Assembly (NCBI GenBank): GCA_026724425.1
Contig: JAIUCV010000018.1
Coordinates: 3,984,942-4,048,941, forward strand
Length of the DNA: 64,000 bases
From: Erythrophleum ivorense
Taxonomy: Eukaryota > Streptophyta > Magnoliopsida > Fabales > Fabaceae
Direction of reading: 5' to 3'
Every line of letters begins with the position of its first letter. The first letter of the stretch is position 1. The position numbers were made by a program, and so were the translations under genes. Positions 1 to 9,802 of the stretch are shown piece by piece. Below the pieces are notes generated by a model, which was not told the DNA's origin, searched no databases, and saw only the letters and a list, made by a program, of their open reading frames with translations.

Positions 1-2135
1 CTCAAGAAGCAAAATTAGGAGGTTGACAAGGAGGCTAGGGTTGGGGGCAAGAATTCTATATTTTCTCACATTTCAAGCAAGATTAAGCCAAAATAATAGT
101 TATACAACTTAATCCCCTCATTTTTCTCATTAATTTAGTCTGATTAGTTTTTTCAATTAGAGTATTTTCACTCTACCCAAAATCTGAAATGTGGGTGTTT
201 GGGAATTTTCTTGGTGAAATTCGTAGGTTGAGGTTAGGGTTGACCTTAGGTGAGTTTAAACCCTCCATTTTGATGCTTTATTTGTTAATTTGAGACCCCT
301 ATAGTTGATTTATAAAATGGGTATTAATTTTATACGAATTTGCTTAGGATTTTGGGTGGAATATTGAGTTTTCTGGTAGATGACACTTTAATCCGAATTT
401 GGGATTGGTGGTGGCTAGTGCAAATTTGTCTACAAATGAGGTAACCGGGGTTTACATTAATTCCATGCATGTATCTGTTTTCATGTCATACTTGCTGTAT
501 ATGAATGATTTGAAATGCTGAATGAATTGGTTGGCTATCTGTTGTATTATAATTGGACCTTGTGAGTCCATGGTGGAGTTGTGGTGCGGCTGCCACCCAT
601 GTATGTGCTTCGATCGAGCACTGGGTTATGATCAAATCCTAGATGCATTGAGCCCTGGTTGTGCTCAATGGAGAGTAGGTGCCATGGACCGGCCTCTCCC
701 GGTGTTAATGGCCTTTAACATGTGATAATAAAATTGCTAGTATGGGATAGTAATCATGATAGCCTAATTATTTCATTTACTGATATGATTGATATGATTC
801 TAATGTTGATTTTGATTCATGCATATATGCTAATTAAACTGGATATATGATGGAATTGTCTTGGTTATTGAGATTTATATCTCACCCTATTTCATGGGTT
901 AAAGATTTCAAGTGAAAGTGCTTCGGGTAAGGATAAGGGTAAGCAAGTGGATGAACATCCATGAGCTGAGGCCGGGTGTGGGGGAGCTACACTTGGTCTG
1001 AGTAGAATAGGGTAGATGCTAATTTTGTTAAGTCATGTATAACATCATCATGTATCTGTATTACCAAGTGTAGAAGTTTGTATTTTGATAATATAATGTG
1101 TACCTATGGAAGAGTAGACCTTACTTTAAATTGGTATTTGATGTATAGATTTATGATATCTACTATGAGCCTTGTTGAACTCTGATATAGCTTATTATTG
1201 GAAATGTAATCTTGCATATTGTTATGAACCCCTATTGATTGGGTATCAAGTGATAGCTGCTGATAGTTCATGAACTCCTGTTATTGTTATTTTACAAATT
1301 TGCTGACATATGAACTTGCTGATATAGGATAATTAGAGAAAAGAAATGGACCCTTAAATCTTGAATTAGAGAGGATAGATTAGTGCTGATAAATTAGGCT
1401 AATGAGAGCTATTTGGGCCCCACAATTAAGGTAGAGGGGCCTTGGGGGGGAGAAAGGAGAGTATGAGACTAGATTTTCAGAGTGTAGGACCAGAACGTAC
1501 TTCACCACAACTAAAATGGAGTTAGCCGCAGCCAATAGAGGCGAGGTTGCCCAAAGGGAGTGCCAGAGAGGAATTCACCGCGACGAAATTTTAGTTGGCC
1601 ACGGCGAAATGTGAGAGGTCAAACTGGGAGGCATCCAGAGAGAAGTTCACCGCGGCGAAGTGGGGAATTGGCCGTGGTGAACTTTTATGAAAATAAGCCA
1701 GGCATTCTAAAAAGGAATTGGCCGCGACGAAAGGAGGTATTGGCCGTAGCCAATATCGAGAAGCGAAATTGGGGTAAAATAGAAAGGAATTGGCCGCAGC
1801 TAAGAGTAATTAGGCTGCTGCGAATATGCTGAAACACTTATATTAACTAGAAAACCTTGGTTTTTCATATGTTAATCTCAAGGGATGATGTAGAGATATT
1901 AGGGTGAGTTATAATTGATGAGTAATAGAATCAAAGACGGGTAAATGAGTATTTGTTTCCCTTACGAACATAAGTGTTTATAATCGTATGATTGATGACT
2001 CTAACCACATTAAAGTTCAAGTTTCCTCGTATTTTCATAATGTAATTAGTCTTAATGCCACGTAACCCTGCTTTTATGGTTATTAATCACGTATTTAACC
2101 TTAATTGTAATGATTAGAAAATTAGAATCGTCACA
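1..2135 (+). mobile_element. LTR A1, 3' part of a family A LTR (5' end outside window)
   Basis: This block is similar along its length to the reverse complement of 28466-30445 plus part of 40890-41793 (LTR A2), which has a clear target duplication. Shared landmarks are the GC-richer stretch near 560-720 (matching about 29930-30060), the motif cluster at 1510-1815, and the end sequence near 2100-2135, which corresponds to the A2 terminus at 28466. No coding domain is visible. The small open frames at 522-725 and 1560-1832 read across repeat sequence and have no family resemblance. The left end and its target duplication lie outside the window, so I cannot say whether this is a solo LTR. Confidence 0.75.
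1510..1815 (+). repeat. cluster of GCC-centred palindromic motifs in LTR A1
   Basis: About eight to nine degenerate copies of a short motif of the form TTGGCCGYRGYGAA occur in 300 bp of otherwise AT-rich sequence (for example TTGGCCGTGGTGAAC, TTCACCGCGGCGAAG, TTGGCCGCGACGAAA). The same region of A2 (about 28830-29075, reversed) holds a decayed version. The core resembles the motif of LTR family D although the surrounding sequences do not align by eye. Confidence 0.7.
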
Positions 2136-2785
2136 CCTTGGTAATGTATTTGCAGGGTATTAGTTGTATTGTGTTAGACTATACCTTGGACAATATTGTT
2201 TATTTAGAAATATTTATAGGTATTTGCCTTTGTGCTATTTTTGAATCACTGGTTTTACTTTGCTTTGGATCCTCATGCATACATTCTATACATCCTTGAC
2301 TTATTGACTCAGAGGACCAATGCAGGGCAAAAGAAGATGACCCACATTACGGTAAAATTTTGTTATGTTGTAATGGCATTTAGTTATTGAAGTTAATTAT
2401 AATCATGTGTGATACTGTGTATAAGTGATGTATGAGTGATATAATAGAAAGACTGGTTAACTACATTGTTAAAGTTGCTGAAACTTGAGAGATTTGTGGT
2501 AGCAAGCGTTGAGTTGCCCCAACAGCCAAACATGTAAGTGAACTACTTTAAACTTTCATTATTTGTAGCATTGCGTGTATAAAACCTGACTTTATGACAG
2601 CATATTTGTTGCGCAATAATGATTGAGCAATTTATTTGATAAAATACTTACAATCGTGGAGTGAGGAACTTAAGCTTGAGTAGAAAGGGCTCACCATGCC
2701 AACATATACTTCCTTTTGAGCTACTCTTTCATTGTCTGTTATAGTTTAATGCTTGGTGGCTCATGGTAAATGGTTATGGTTTCAG
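2136..2785. other. unassigned sequence between LTR A1 and a candidate exon
   Basis: The sequence is AT-rich without recognisable protein similarity. It has splice-like signals: an AG-ending tract before 2311, a GGTAAAA after the ACATTAC at about 2350, and a strong-looking donor, CATGTAAGT, near 2530. These could be introns and short exons of a host gene into which LTR A1 inserted, but I could not join them into one reading frame. Confidence 0.2.
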
Positions 2786-2914
2786 GAAGAGTTGGAGGCA
2801 TTTTATGTCCAACTCATGCGAGACATGGTGAATCATCCATTGAATAAGTGTCGTAGTGATGTAATGGTAGCTGCAATAGCAACAACCAAAGGGAAACAAA
2901 CTAGAAAGATGTGA
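2786..2914 (+). pseudogene. candidate terminal exon of an unrecognised host gene
   Basis: After a pyrimidine/GGTTTCAG acceptor-like site the frame stays open for 42 codons to TGA at 2912. It begins EELEAFYVQLMRD and ends with the basic tail TTKGKQTRKM. The amino-acid composition looks coding (charged, balanced), unlike the repeat-derived frames nearby. I do not recognise the protein. The nearest upstream donor (about 2530) would join in the same frame only if the preceding exon is very short, because a TGA lies 21 bases before that donor. It may equally be chance. Confidence 0.25.
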
Positions 2915-3089
2915 TGTAGTGATTATTTCCTCCTTTAGATTTTGTACTATTATAGTTATAGACAAGAATATCTTGTTGTTAGGCTTGTAAATATTTGATT
3001 GTTATAATTATAATAAGATTATGAAATTCCTTGAATTACTTTTGTCTATTGCCATAATTGTCTACTTTCATAAGGTGCACTATGTCATG

Positions 3090-3290
3090 TCACTAAACTT
3101 GGCATTAATAGTTAGATAGCCCAAACATGTTAGTAAATTCTTTGAATTTGGAGTAATAGACCTAAACCATAGCAGTAACTGTACTCTAAACGGTCCCTAA
3201 AATTAGGCATAAATTTTTTAATCCAATGGTAACACACCTAAACTTCATAGTAAGAATCCTACAACTCTATACCATTGGAGTATAAGCCTA
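3090..3290. repeat. degenerate short tandem repeat, left copy
   Basis: The sequence is built from loose 20-30 base units like CCTAAACTTCATAGTAA. The same unit, in the same orientation, fills 6380-6720. The two blocks bracket the gypsy/chaperone relic and could be remnants of its LTRs, but no sharp ends or target duplication were found. Confidence 0.4.
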
Positions 3291-3489
3291 AAATAGGAAA
3301 AAAGGATTTCCAAAAAGGAAAACCAAAGGAGAATACTTTCCCACCTAATGATTTCCTTTAAATTTGATATGAAAACATCCTTCAACATGAAAATTAAGAG
3401 GAGGGCAAAAGGAAAGATATAATTGATAGTTGCTTTTTTTAGTCTTACAGGCCAAATAAGTATAAACATTATATCATAAGTAAAATCAA

Positions 3490-4080
3490 GCCAACCACCT
3501 TAACCATGCGGACATTTTCAACTGTAAAGTTTGCTCCTGCTAAATCCTTCTCCAAAGATAACTTCACACGATCCAAAATTAAAACACTTAGTTGCTTAGG
3601 GTTTTCATGCTGGATGTATCCCTTGACATCCTTCTCATCCATTAAGCATTCAATTGTCAGAGGAGCCTCTGGATTTATAGTGAAAACCTTCTTCAGCTTC
3701 TCATATGTAGCCTTACGTCTATAACAAGCCCTGCCATTCTAGAAAACCTCAATCTTGTACTCCTCCTTAGATTTTGTACCGAAGTAACTGACCAAAATCT
3801 CATCAAACTCTCTACCACCTACATACCTATAAAATGAATCAACCAATACTTGTAGCTATCCCTTTTTAAAGTTAGCAATACACACTGGCATGCAAGCATG
3901 TCTAGTGTCAACAAAGGCAACATTCAATTGATCATTTCCAAGAAGATGTGTTTTATAAATTCCATAAGCCAAGATAGTTACTGTTGTTTCATGAATCAAA
4001 CGTAGAAGGCGCAAGCCACTAATCTTAGCTATAGCTAAAATGGCCTGTATCTAAAGATCAATAAAATAAGCTAGAATTCC
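3490..4080 (-). pseudogene. HSP110/HSP70-14-like chaperone pseudogene fragment (ATPase domain part)
   Basis: The minus strand from 4080 to 3490 reads as about 197 codons in a single frame, broken by three TAG stops. It matches the nucleotide-binding (ATPase) domain of the plant HSP110 branch of the HSP70 family, cytosolic nucleotide-exchange co-chaperones. Recognisable stretches in order are GILAYFIDL, GLRLLRLIHETT, LAYGIYKT, NDQLNVAFVDT, GGREFDEIL, TYEKLKKVF, TIECLMDEKDVKG and MVKVVG. This is roughly residues 140-345 of a protein of about 830, so both ends are missing. All three stops fall where the family normally has Gln, consistent with CAG to TAG changes. No intron interrupts the match. 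It directly follows retrotransposon protease/RT sequence on the same strand, which suggests capture or a shared break. It is not functional. Confidence 0.9.
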
Positions 4081-4620
4081 AATAAACCTACTGGTACTAC
4101 AAATGCACTATTATTGTCCCTTATTACCTTATTTTTCAACATCTCTTGAACTTACTTTTCTATTTTTATCTTTTGAATTGGAATATACCTATTTAGTTTT
4201 GAACTTATAGGTTGATCCATTGTCTTATTTACTTCAAATTTCTGTCCATTAGCCACTGTCACCTTAACCCTTTTAGATAACTGCAGCTTGAGTTTCAATT
4301 TTTTTGGCGACTAACACATTTAAGAAATTGTGTGCGCTACTTGTCTCTATCAGAATCATTACTGGTTGCCTTTTTACTTTCCTTTGTACCTTTACAATAA
4401 AGTGACCATCCTTCCCATCAATAGCATTCAATGATTTTGCTGAATTCTACCATGTATGGTAACTCTTTGATTTTTGTTCAGTACTATAGGCACCTTGAAA
4501 CTCATTTTCATTGTCCTCTTGCATTATGATCATAACAACTTCTAAGCTTATGCATTGGTGGTCTAGGCTAAAGTATAGCATTTTAGGCACCAATAACATA
4601 ACATTTTCTATCTTCTTTCA
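4081..4620 (-). pseudogene. Ty3/gypsy relic: gag zinc knuckle, protease and RT N-terminus
   Basis: The minus strand shows, in order, a damaged zinc knuckle near 4600-4535 (CYWC then HQC after a shift), an acidic linker (QEDNENEFQ), an aspartic-protease-like stretch near 4440-4230 (SLNAIDG, then ILIETSSAHNFL, later VTVANGQKF), and an RT-entry stretch near 4200-4085 (IEK, stop, VQEMLKNKVIRD, then SAFVVPV). In the protease the catalytic D-S/T-G is replaced by E-T-S, so it is dead. The sequence passes from protease to RT entry with a large internal deletion, then continues straight into the chaperone fragment. This is a different, older family from element C. Confidence 0.75.
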
Positions 4621-5410
4621 TCCATTTCTTTTTTGTATGTTGATTGATTTCTTTGCCATATGGAAGACTTATCTTATTGGTATTGTTACCAGTATTATTT
4701 TTGTAAGTATAAGTGGGATTTTTGTGAGAAGAAATGGTGGTTTGTGTTTAAGAAGAATCTTAAGAATTATATTGGGTTTTCTAATTTCAAAATTGGGAGA
4801 TTAGGATGAAATTTCAGTTGTACTTTCTGGTGAGGGTTGGGGCATAAGTCTGCAAGACTTGTATGGATGTTTCTTGAAGGAAAATTAGGCACATAATGTT
4901 AGCAAGATTACTAGAATTAAATAGCCTCATAGGCATAACAATGTGAATATAGAGACCTTCTAACAAGCAGCTTATTGCCAAAGGTTAATTACCAAAAGAA
5001 AATTTTGGACACGGCATACATTTATAGATTCTTTTAACTTTCATTCTACTATTTATCACATTAAAATAGTTGGTCAAATATTATTGCTACATTTATAAGT
5101 AAGAGCTATATAAGTTTCTTGTTCCAGTTCTCTTCATATTAACCAAAAGGAGGAATACATGAATATAAAAGAAGCAAAATCCAAGTTATGCAGCCTGAAT
5201 AGTGAAGCCTCATAATATCACTAATGTATTTCATTAACATAACCTTTGTATTGCAATTGGCTCCCTATTCATATAAATGGTTACATATCCTAAATCTATA
5301 AAGTAGTAGTTTCAGGAAATTCATACTAATGCAATGGACATAAATTTTTAGGATTTCATAATCGAGAAAAATAATAATTTTTAATGGAAAATCATGAATT
5401 CTTAAATAAT
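4621..5410. other. decayed internal region of the 4081-4620 gypsy relic, no recognisable domain
   Basis: This lies between a primer-binding-site-like sequence (5411-5422) and the zinc knuckle, where gag should be. No gag motif survives that I can recognise. The open frame at 4511-4804 on the + strand is antisense to the relic and has no visible family. Confidence 0.35.
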
Positions 5411-5422
5411 ACTTTGATACCA
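5411..5422 (-). other. candidate primer binding site (initiator Met tRNA type)
   Basis: On the minus strand this reads TGGTATCAAAGT, one base off the usual TGGTATCAGAG start of sites complementary to initiator Met tRNA. It is preceded on that strand by TATCA and two bases, as expected just downstream of an LTR ending in CA. It would place the 5' LTR of the minus-strand relic at 5425 and above. Confidence 0.5.
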
Positions 5423-5424
5423 CA

Positions 5425-6720
5425 TGATAGGAAAAACCAACTTAAAGGCCAACGAGGCCTTTGGGTTGCTAAAGTTAGCTATAACATGTTATCATATGTT
5501 AGCCAAGAGGAATATCTGAAAAAAGTAATGTCATATTTACATATGATATATGAGATTTTTTGGTTACACAAATCCAATGACCTTGAGAGAACAGACCATG
5601 AAAACAAGTAAAAACGTGTTGTGGCCTTGGTGGACGGAAAGTTCAGAAAAGAGTGCCTACAGTTTGTTGGTATGTATAGAAGCAAGCAGTCTCTCTGTAT
5701 TAGTTATAATGTGCTAATCACCAGAAATGCCCTTGGTGTTGTTGGCCAAGCTTCTTTTTTTTCCTTGCATAACAGCTATAGTAGCTGCTTTTTATTTTTA
5801 AATGAAGGAAGCCATTCTTAGCATGCATGATGGGAGATTTGTTCTAGATCAATCCCTATGAGAATAATTACAAATGGTAAGAGGTCAATTTTGTATCAAT
5901 ATTGTCCCTTTTTTTTTTCCCCTTTCTTCCTTGGCACGTATGTGGTGATTAGTTCTTAGATTTGGTATTAGGCAACTGTGTTATCTACATTTGTTATTTT
6001 TATCTCTAATAATAATAACCACTTGCCTAGTTTTTTAGAGTTATGGTAGTGCAATGCTTTATCAACCAGAATTTTTAATGAAGTGTGGCAAATATGTATC
6101 TTTATTTCATAATTAGGGGTTGGTTTTATCTATTTTTGCTAAATTATTATTGTATTATCTGATAATCATCTTTATCCTTTGTCAAACTTGAACCACTAGA
6201 CATGTAGAATAGAACCCAAGGTTAGTTAAACTTTAGTAATAAGTGGTGGAATCTCAAATAGATAACATGCCTTTATATAAGTATCTTAAACAACTTAAGG
6301 GCTATTAGGATAAGTAACTTCAACTCAGGGCCCAAGCAATGCCAATTTAAATAGGAATTAAAATACAAATCCTAATACGTTATAGTAAAAGTGACTTAAC
6401 TAAATTTAGAAAATCACACCCCCTTACATTAAAATACCTCTAAAAGTAGTAGTACATATCCTTAAATCTACTAGAAATACTCCTAAATTTTGTAGTAATG
6501 GCCTTAAAACTATCTACTCTATATGGAGTTTAAACATAATAGTAAATTCCTTCACCTAGTATAATAACAACCTTAAACTTTATAGTAAGGGTTTCAAAGC
6601 AAATAGTAGTTACACAGGTTCTTAAAAGAAGAGGTAAATTTCTTTAACTATATTAGTAATATCCTTAAATTGTATAGTAACAGGTACCACTTGGTAGTAA
6701 TGGAATTGAATCTCATTAGT
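5425..6720 (-). mobile_element. putative old 5' LTR of the gypsy relic (right boundary unknown)
   Basis: This is inferred only from position: it lies upstream, on the minus strand, of the candidate primer site, and it contains the same degenerate repeat (6380-6720) seen again at 3090-3290 beyond the other end of the relic. No target duplication was found. The open frames at 5384-5611 and 5621-5821 have no recognised similarity. Confidence 0.35.
6380..6720. repeat. degenerate short tandem repeat, right copy
   Basis: There are about ten loose units resembling CCTTAAACTTTATAGTAAGG, 20-30 bases each, in the same orientation as the block at 3090-3290. Units are too diverged for a firm period. Confidence 0.5.
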
Positions 6721-7230
6721 GCTTTACCACTTAATAAGCAGAAGAAGATGAAGAAGCTATTGTTGTCAACTATGAGAATTTGAGAGACTTAACATTACTG
6801 AATCCTACAAAAAGGCCTTCAATATTAGTAGATCAATCAGTTTTTCTAGGCTGTTTCATTTTGCTCATGCCATGACTGTGAATAGCTACAAATAACAAGA
6901 CTAGAAAAACACTTGCTGGATGACAAGAAGACTAGATGAAGGGTGGAAGAAATGGGTGGGGAAGAAAGATGAAGAAATGAAGGGAAGAAGAATGACGAGC
7001 TGAATAGAAGAAAGATCAATAAATAAGGGGAGGAAGATCATGGAGGAAGTAAAAAATCATAAGGAACAAAAATGGCAGAAACAAGAGGAACCGATAGCGA
7101 GAGTAAATTGCACAGGCTTCACATGGCTTGCCGACAGAGAAGGGCATTATTGTCTATCAATTTTTAATTGGTCCTACAGAGTAATTTTGTTTTTTAAGGT
7201 CCTTCCCAGTAAATATTAGGTGGTTTAGGT
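6721..7230. other. purine-rich spacer without a recognisable gene
   Basis: GA-rich sequence runs over 6910-7110, followed by AT-rich sequence. Its style resembles 63720-63960, but I see no coding frame or defined repeat. Confidence 0.4.
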
Positions 7231-7239
7231 CCTATGTAC

Positions 7240-7775
7240 TAATTTTCCCCAAAAATTTAGTCGCATTATTGGTTGAAATTTTCTTAGTTGGTAATTGTTT
7301 ACCGAATAAATTGTAGTAGCAAAATAGTAGAAAAACTGAAAGCTATTGACATTTTGCAAATTTGCAACCTTTTTTTTGTGGCATATTAAGAAAGCTAAGG
7401 CATATCAGTATTACATTTAAATAATGACAAATAAATATATACAAGGACATTAATATTATTAATAAAAATTGATTTAAGAAATTAATTATTATAGTGTATT
7501 AATAAAAACTAATGGTAATTATTTTTGTTATATTTTTTAATGATATATAATAAATTCTATATATTATTATAAATATTAATTTATATAAAGAATGATTAAT
7601 AAATTAAAAAAATCAAAACTAAAAAAGATTGAGTGAAAATCATTTGGAACAATGTTCTGACAGTCTGTCCATTCTTTAGTTGGAACATTGTTTTGACAAA
7701 AAATTTTGATAGATAAATTTCAACTAAATTTTGTTGGAACATTAATGTTTCAACTGCCTTTTTTTATTTTTAAAG
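7240..7775. mobile_element. possible decayed DNA-transposon (CACTA-type) subterminal repeats
   Basis: Short alternating inverted motifs recur (TTGGTTGAAATTTTC, TTAGTTGGTAATTG, GATAGATAAATTTCAAC, AATTTTGTTGGAACATT). After allowing for C to T decay they resemble the repeated CGACGAAATTTTGTCGG style of CACTA subterminal regions. No CACTA terminus or 3-bp target duplication is visible, so this is only a suggestion. Confidence 0.2.
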
Positions 7776-8290
7776 TTTTTTTCTTTTCTTTTTAAGTAGA
7801 TATATAAATTAAAATTAGTTTTTTGCTAAAATTTTTTCTAATTATTTCTATATAAATTAATAATTAATATTTATTGCAAATAATTAGTAATATTTTTAAA
7901 TGTTATATTTTATGTCTTTTGTATTGTTTTATATTTATTTTATTTTATAATTAATAATATTTTGTTTGATAGTTATTCTCGTTTGATAAATAAAATAATA
8001 ACTTTAATTTTTTATATACATTCATCTTTATGAGTTTTTATCATTTTTCATCTTTGGTTTTTTAAAATTATGAGTTTATGAGTTTTTAAAGTTTATTAAG
8101 TGTTTATCATGTTTCTTATCCAGTTATCATTTCTCTCCCTTTCTCTGTAAATTCTACAAATTTACAACACAGATCATCAGTATGTAAATGAATAAAACCC
8201 TTGCAATAAATATTACAAATAAAAAACACAAATAAATCCTTATCTTCTCCAACTATCTGTGAAAAAAATTAATAAGAAACTAAAAACAAA
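7776..8290. other. very AT-rich spacer, nothing recognised
   Basis: Long A/T runs without an open frame or repeat structure that I can define. Confidence 0.5.
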
Positions 8291-8299
8291 AGAATGTTA

Positions 8300-8545
8300 C
8301 ACCAAAGAAAATTTTAGACTAAGAAGAGAAATTGAGAGAGATAGAAGAGAGTTTAAGCTTAAGAGAGAAGAGAGACAGAAGAAGAGAGCTTGAGAGAGAG
8401 ATAAATTTTAGATAAAAGAAGAGAGGTTGAGAGTTTCTTGATTTGCTATGCCCATAAGAGAGAAATCCTCAAACTAAAAAATGAAGAGAGAGTTTAAACA
8501 TGAAAAGAGAAATGCAAAAGTGAAGAAAAGTGAAAAATATACAGA
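8300..8545. repeat. GA-rich low-complexity tract
   Basis: The + strand is almost pure purine, with imperfect GAGA and GAAGA runs (for example AGAAGAGAGCTTGAGAGAGA). No gene is associated. Confidence 0.7.
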
Positions 8546-8949
8546 AAGGGAAGAATGAAACTTTTGGCAAATTTTAAATTACACACATAAAATTTGTAAA
8601 TTTTAGCATCAATTTGCATTGTTTTATGTATACAAAAATAGTAAGTTCATGCCATTTAATTCCCATTTTTCTTAATTTGCAGCCATTACTTCGCTTTTTT
8701 TTTTCCCTCGGCCATCATCCATTAATTAAATTATTTGCCTTTATTCTTAATATATATTATATCATATAATCTATCTATCCCTATATATATATTCTCATAT
8801 AATACATAATTTAATTTATAAAATTCTTATTTAATTTGTTAAACATGGTTTTTATCAATTAAAAATATTAAATTTACCTAATGTTAACTCTTAATCATTC
8901 ATGTTATTTTGCACACTTTGGCTAAGAAATAGGTGTTTAATGCTCTAAT

Positions 8950-9802
8950 TCTCTAGTAAGTATGACTAACCATAGGAAAAATGTGAATAGATATGATACA
9001 TAGCTCTATACACAAGCTTTGATGCCATAGGTGACAAATTTTGGCTCAATTGTGTTTAAATTGTTTTGCTCTTTTTATAGGAAACTAGAATCATCTTAGA
9101 GTGGAATTGTTGGAAATATGATGTCTAAAGGCCTCAAAGTAAGAGTTTTAGAGATTAAAGGAATTGTGGCACAATATAAATGAGTCAAGTGATCATGTAA
9201 TTTGAAGGATGAATGAAAATGTCCTCCAAAAGGCAATTGCACCACAACAAAAATAATTCAAATTATGGCATAAAACGAATTTTGACAATCAATATCTAAT
9301 TGCACCATGATTTAAATAATTCAAGTGTAGCGAAGTTTGCATATCAGAATGTTGTTGTTCTAGTTGTTGATTTTTGCTAGGTTTTGATAGATATACCTCT
9401 CCCATATTGTTTAGCCATCATTCTAGGTATGCGTGAGGTTGAAAAAGAGCTCTTAGAAGCCATTGCTAGGCCTTGAAGTTTGAAAAGAAGACAAGCATCC
9501 ATTACTAGTTTTCTCTTATATTTTTCTTTTCTTTGTGTTTGTTCAAATGTTTCTAATGCTTGCTTTGATTTTGTTGTTGGCTTTTATGATTATGTATAGT
9601 TAAACTTCTTAATCTAGGATTATTATGAACCCTTGTATTTCTCACTCTTGATTTGAGATTATTAGTGAATATATGTTTACTTAGCCCTATGCTTCATGCT
9701 TTTTAATTGCTTGGTCAATAATTGGATTGATTTGATATTTTATTTAAACTTGGGCAAGACAAAGTATAATTAGGTCTTGGGTTGAATTGCATGAGCACTT
9801 GA
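8950..9802 (+). mobile_element. Athila-like element G1: 5' LTR, first piece (start approximate)
   Basis: From about 9480 to 9790 this resembles 60720-61060 of element G2 (shared stretches such as TATAGTTAAACTTCTTAATC and CTAGGATTATTATGAAC). It continues at 13188 after removal of solo LTR B1. The left edge cannot be fixed. By the expected LTR size and the G2 comparison it should lie near 8900-9050. Confidence 0.55.

Noticed and set aside
7640..7770. MITE suggested by GAACAATGTTC and repeated TTGGAACATT
   Set aside because: No terminal inverted repeats with a target duplication could be found. It is kept only as a weak CACTA-type suggestion.
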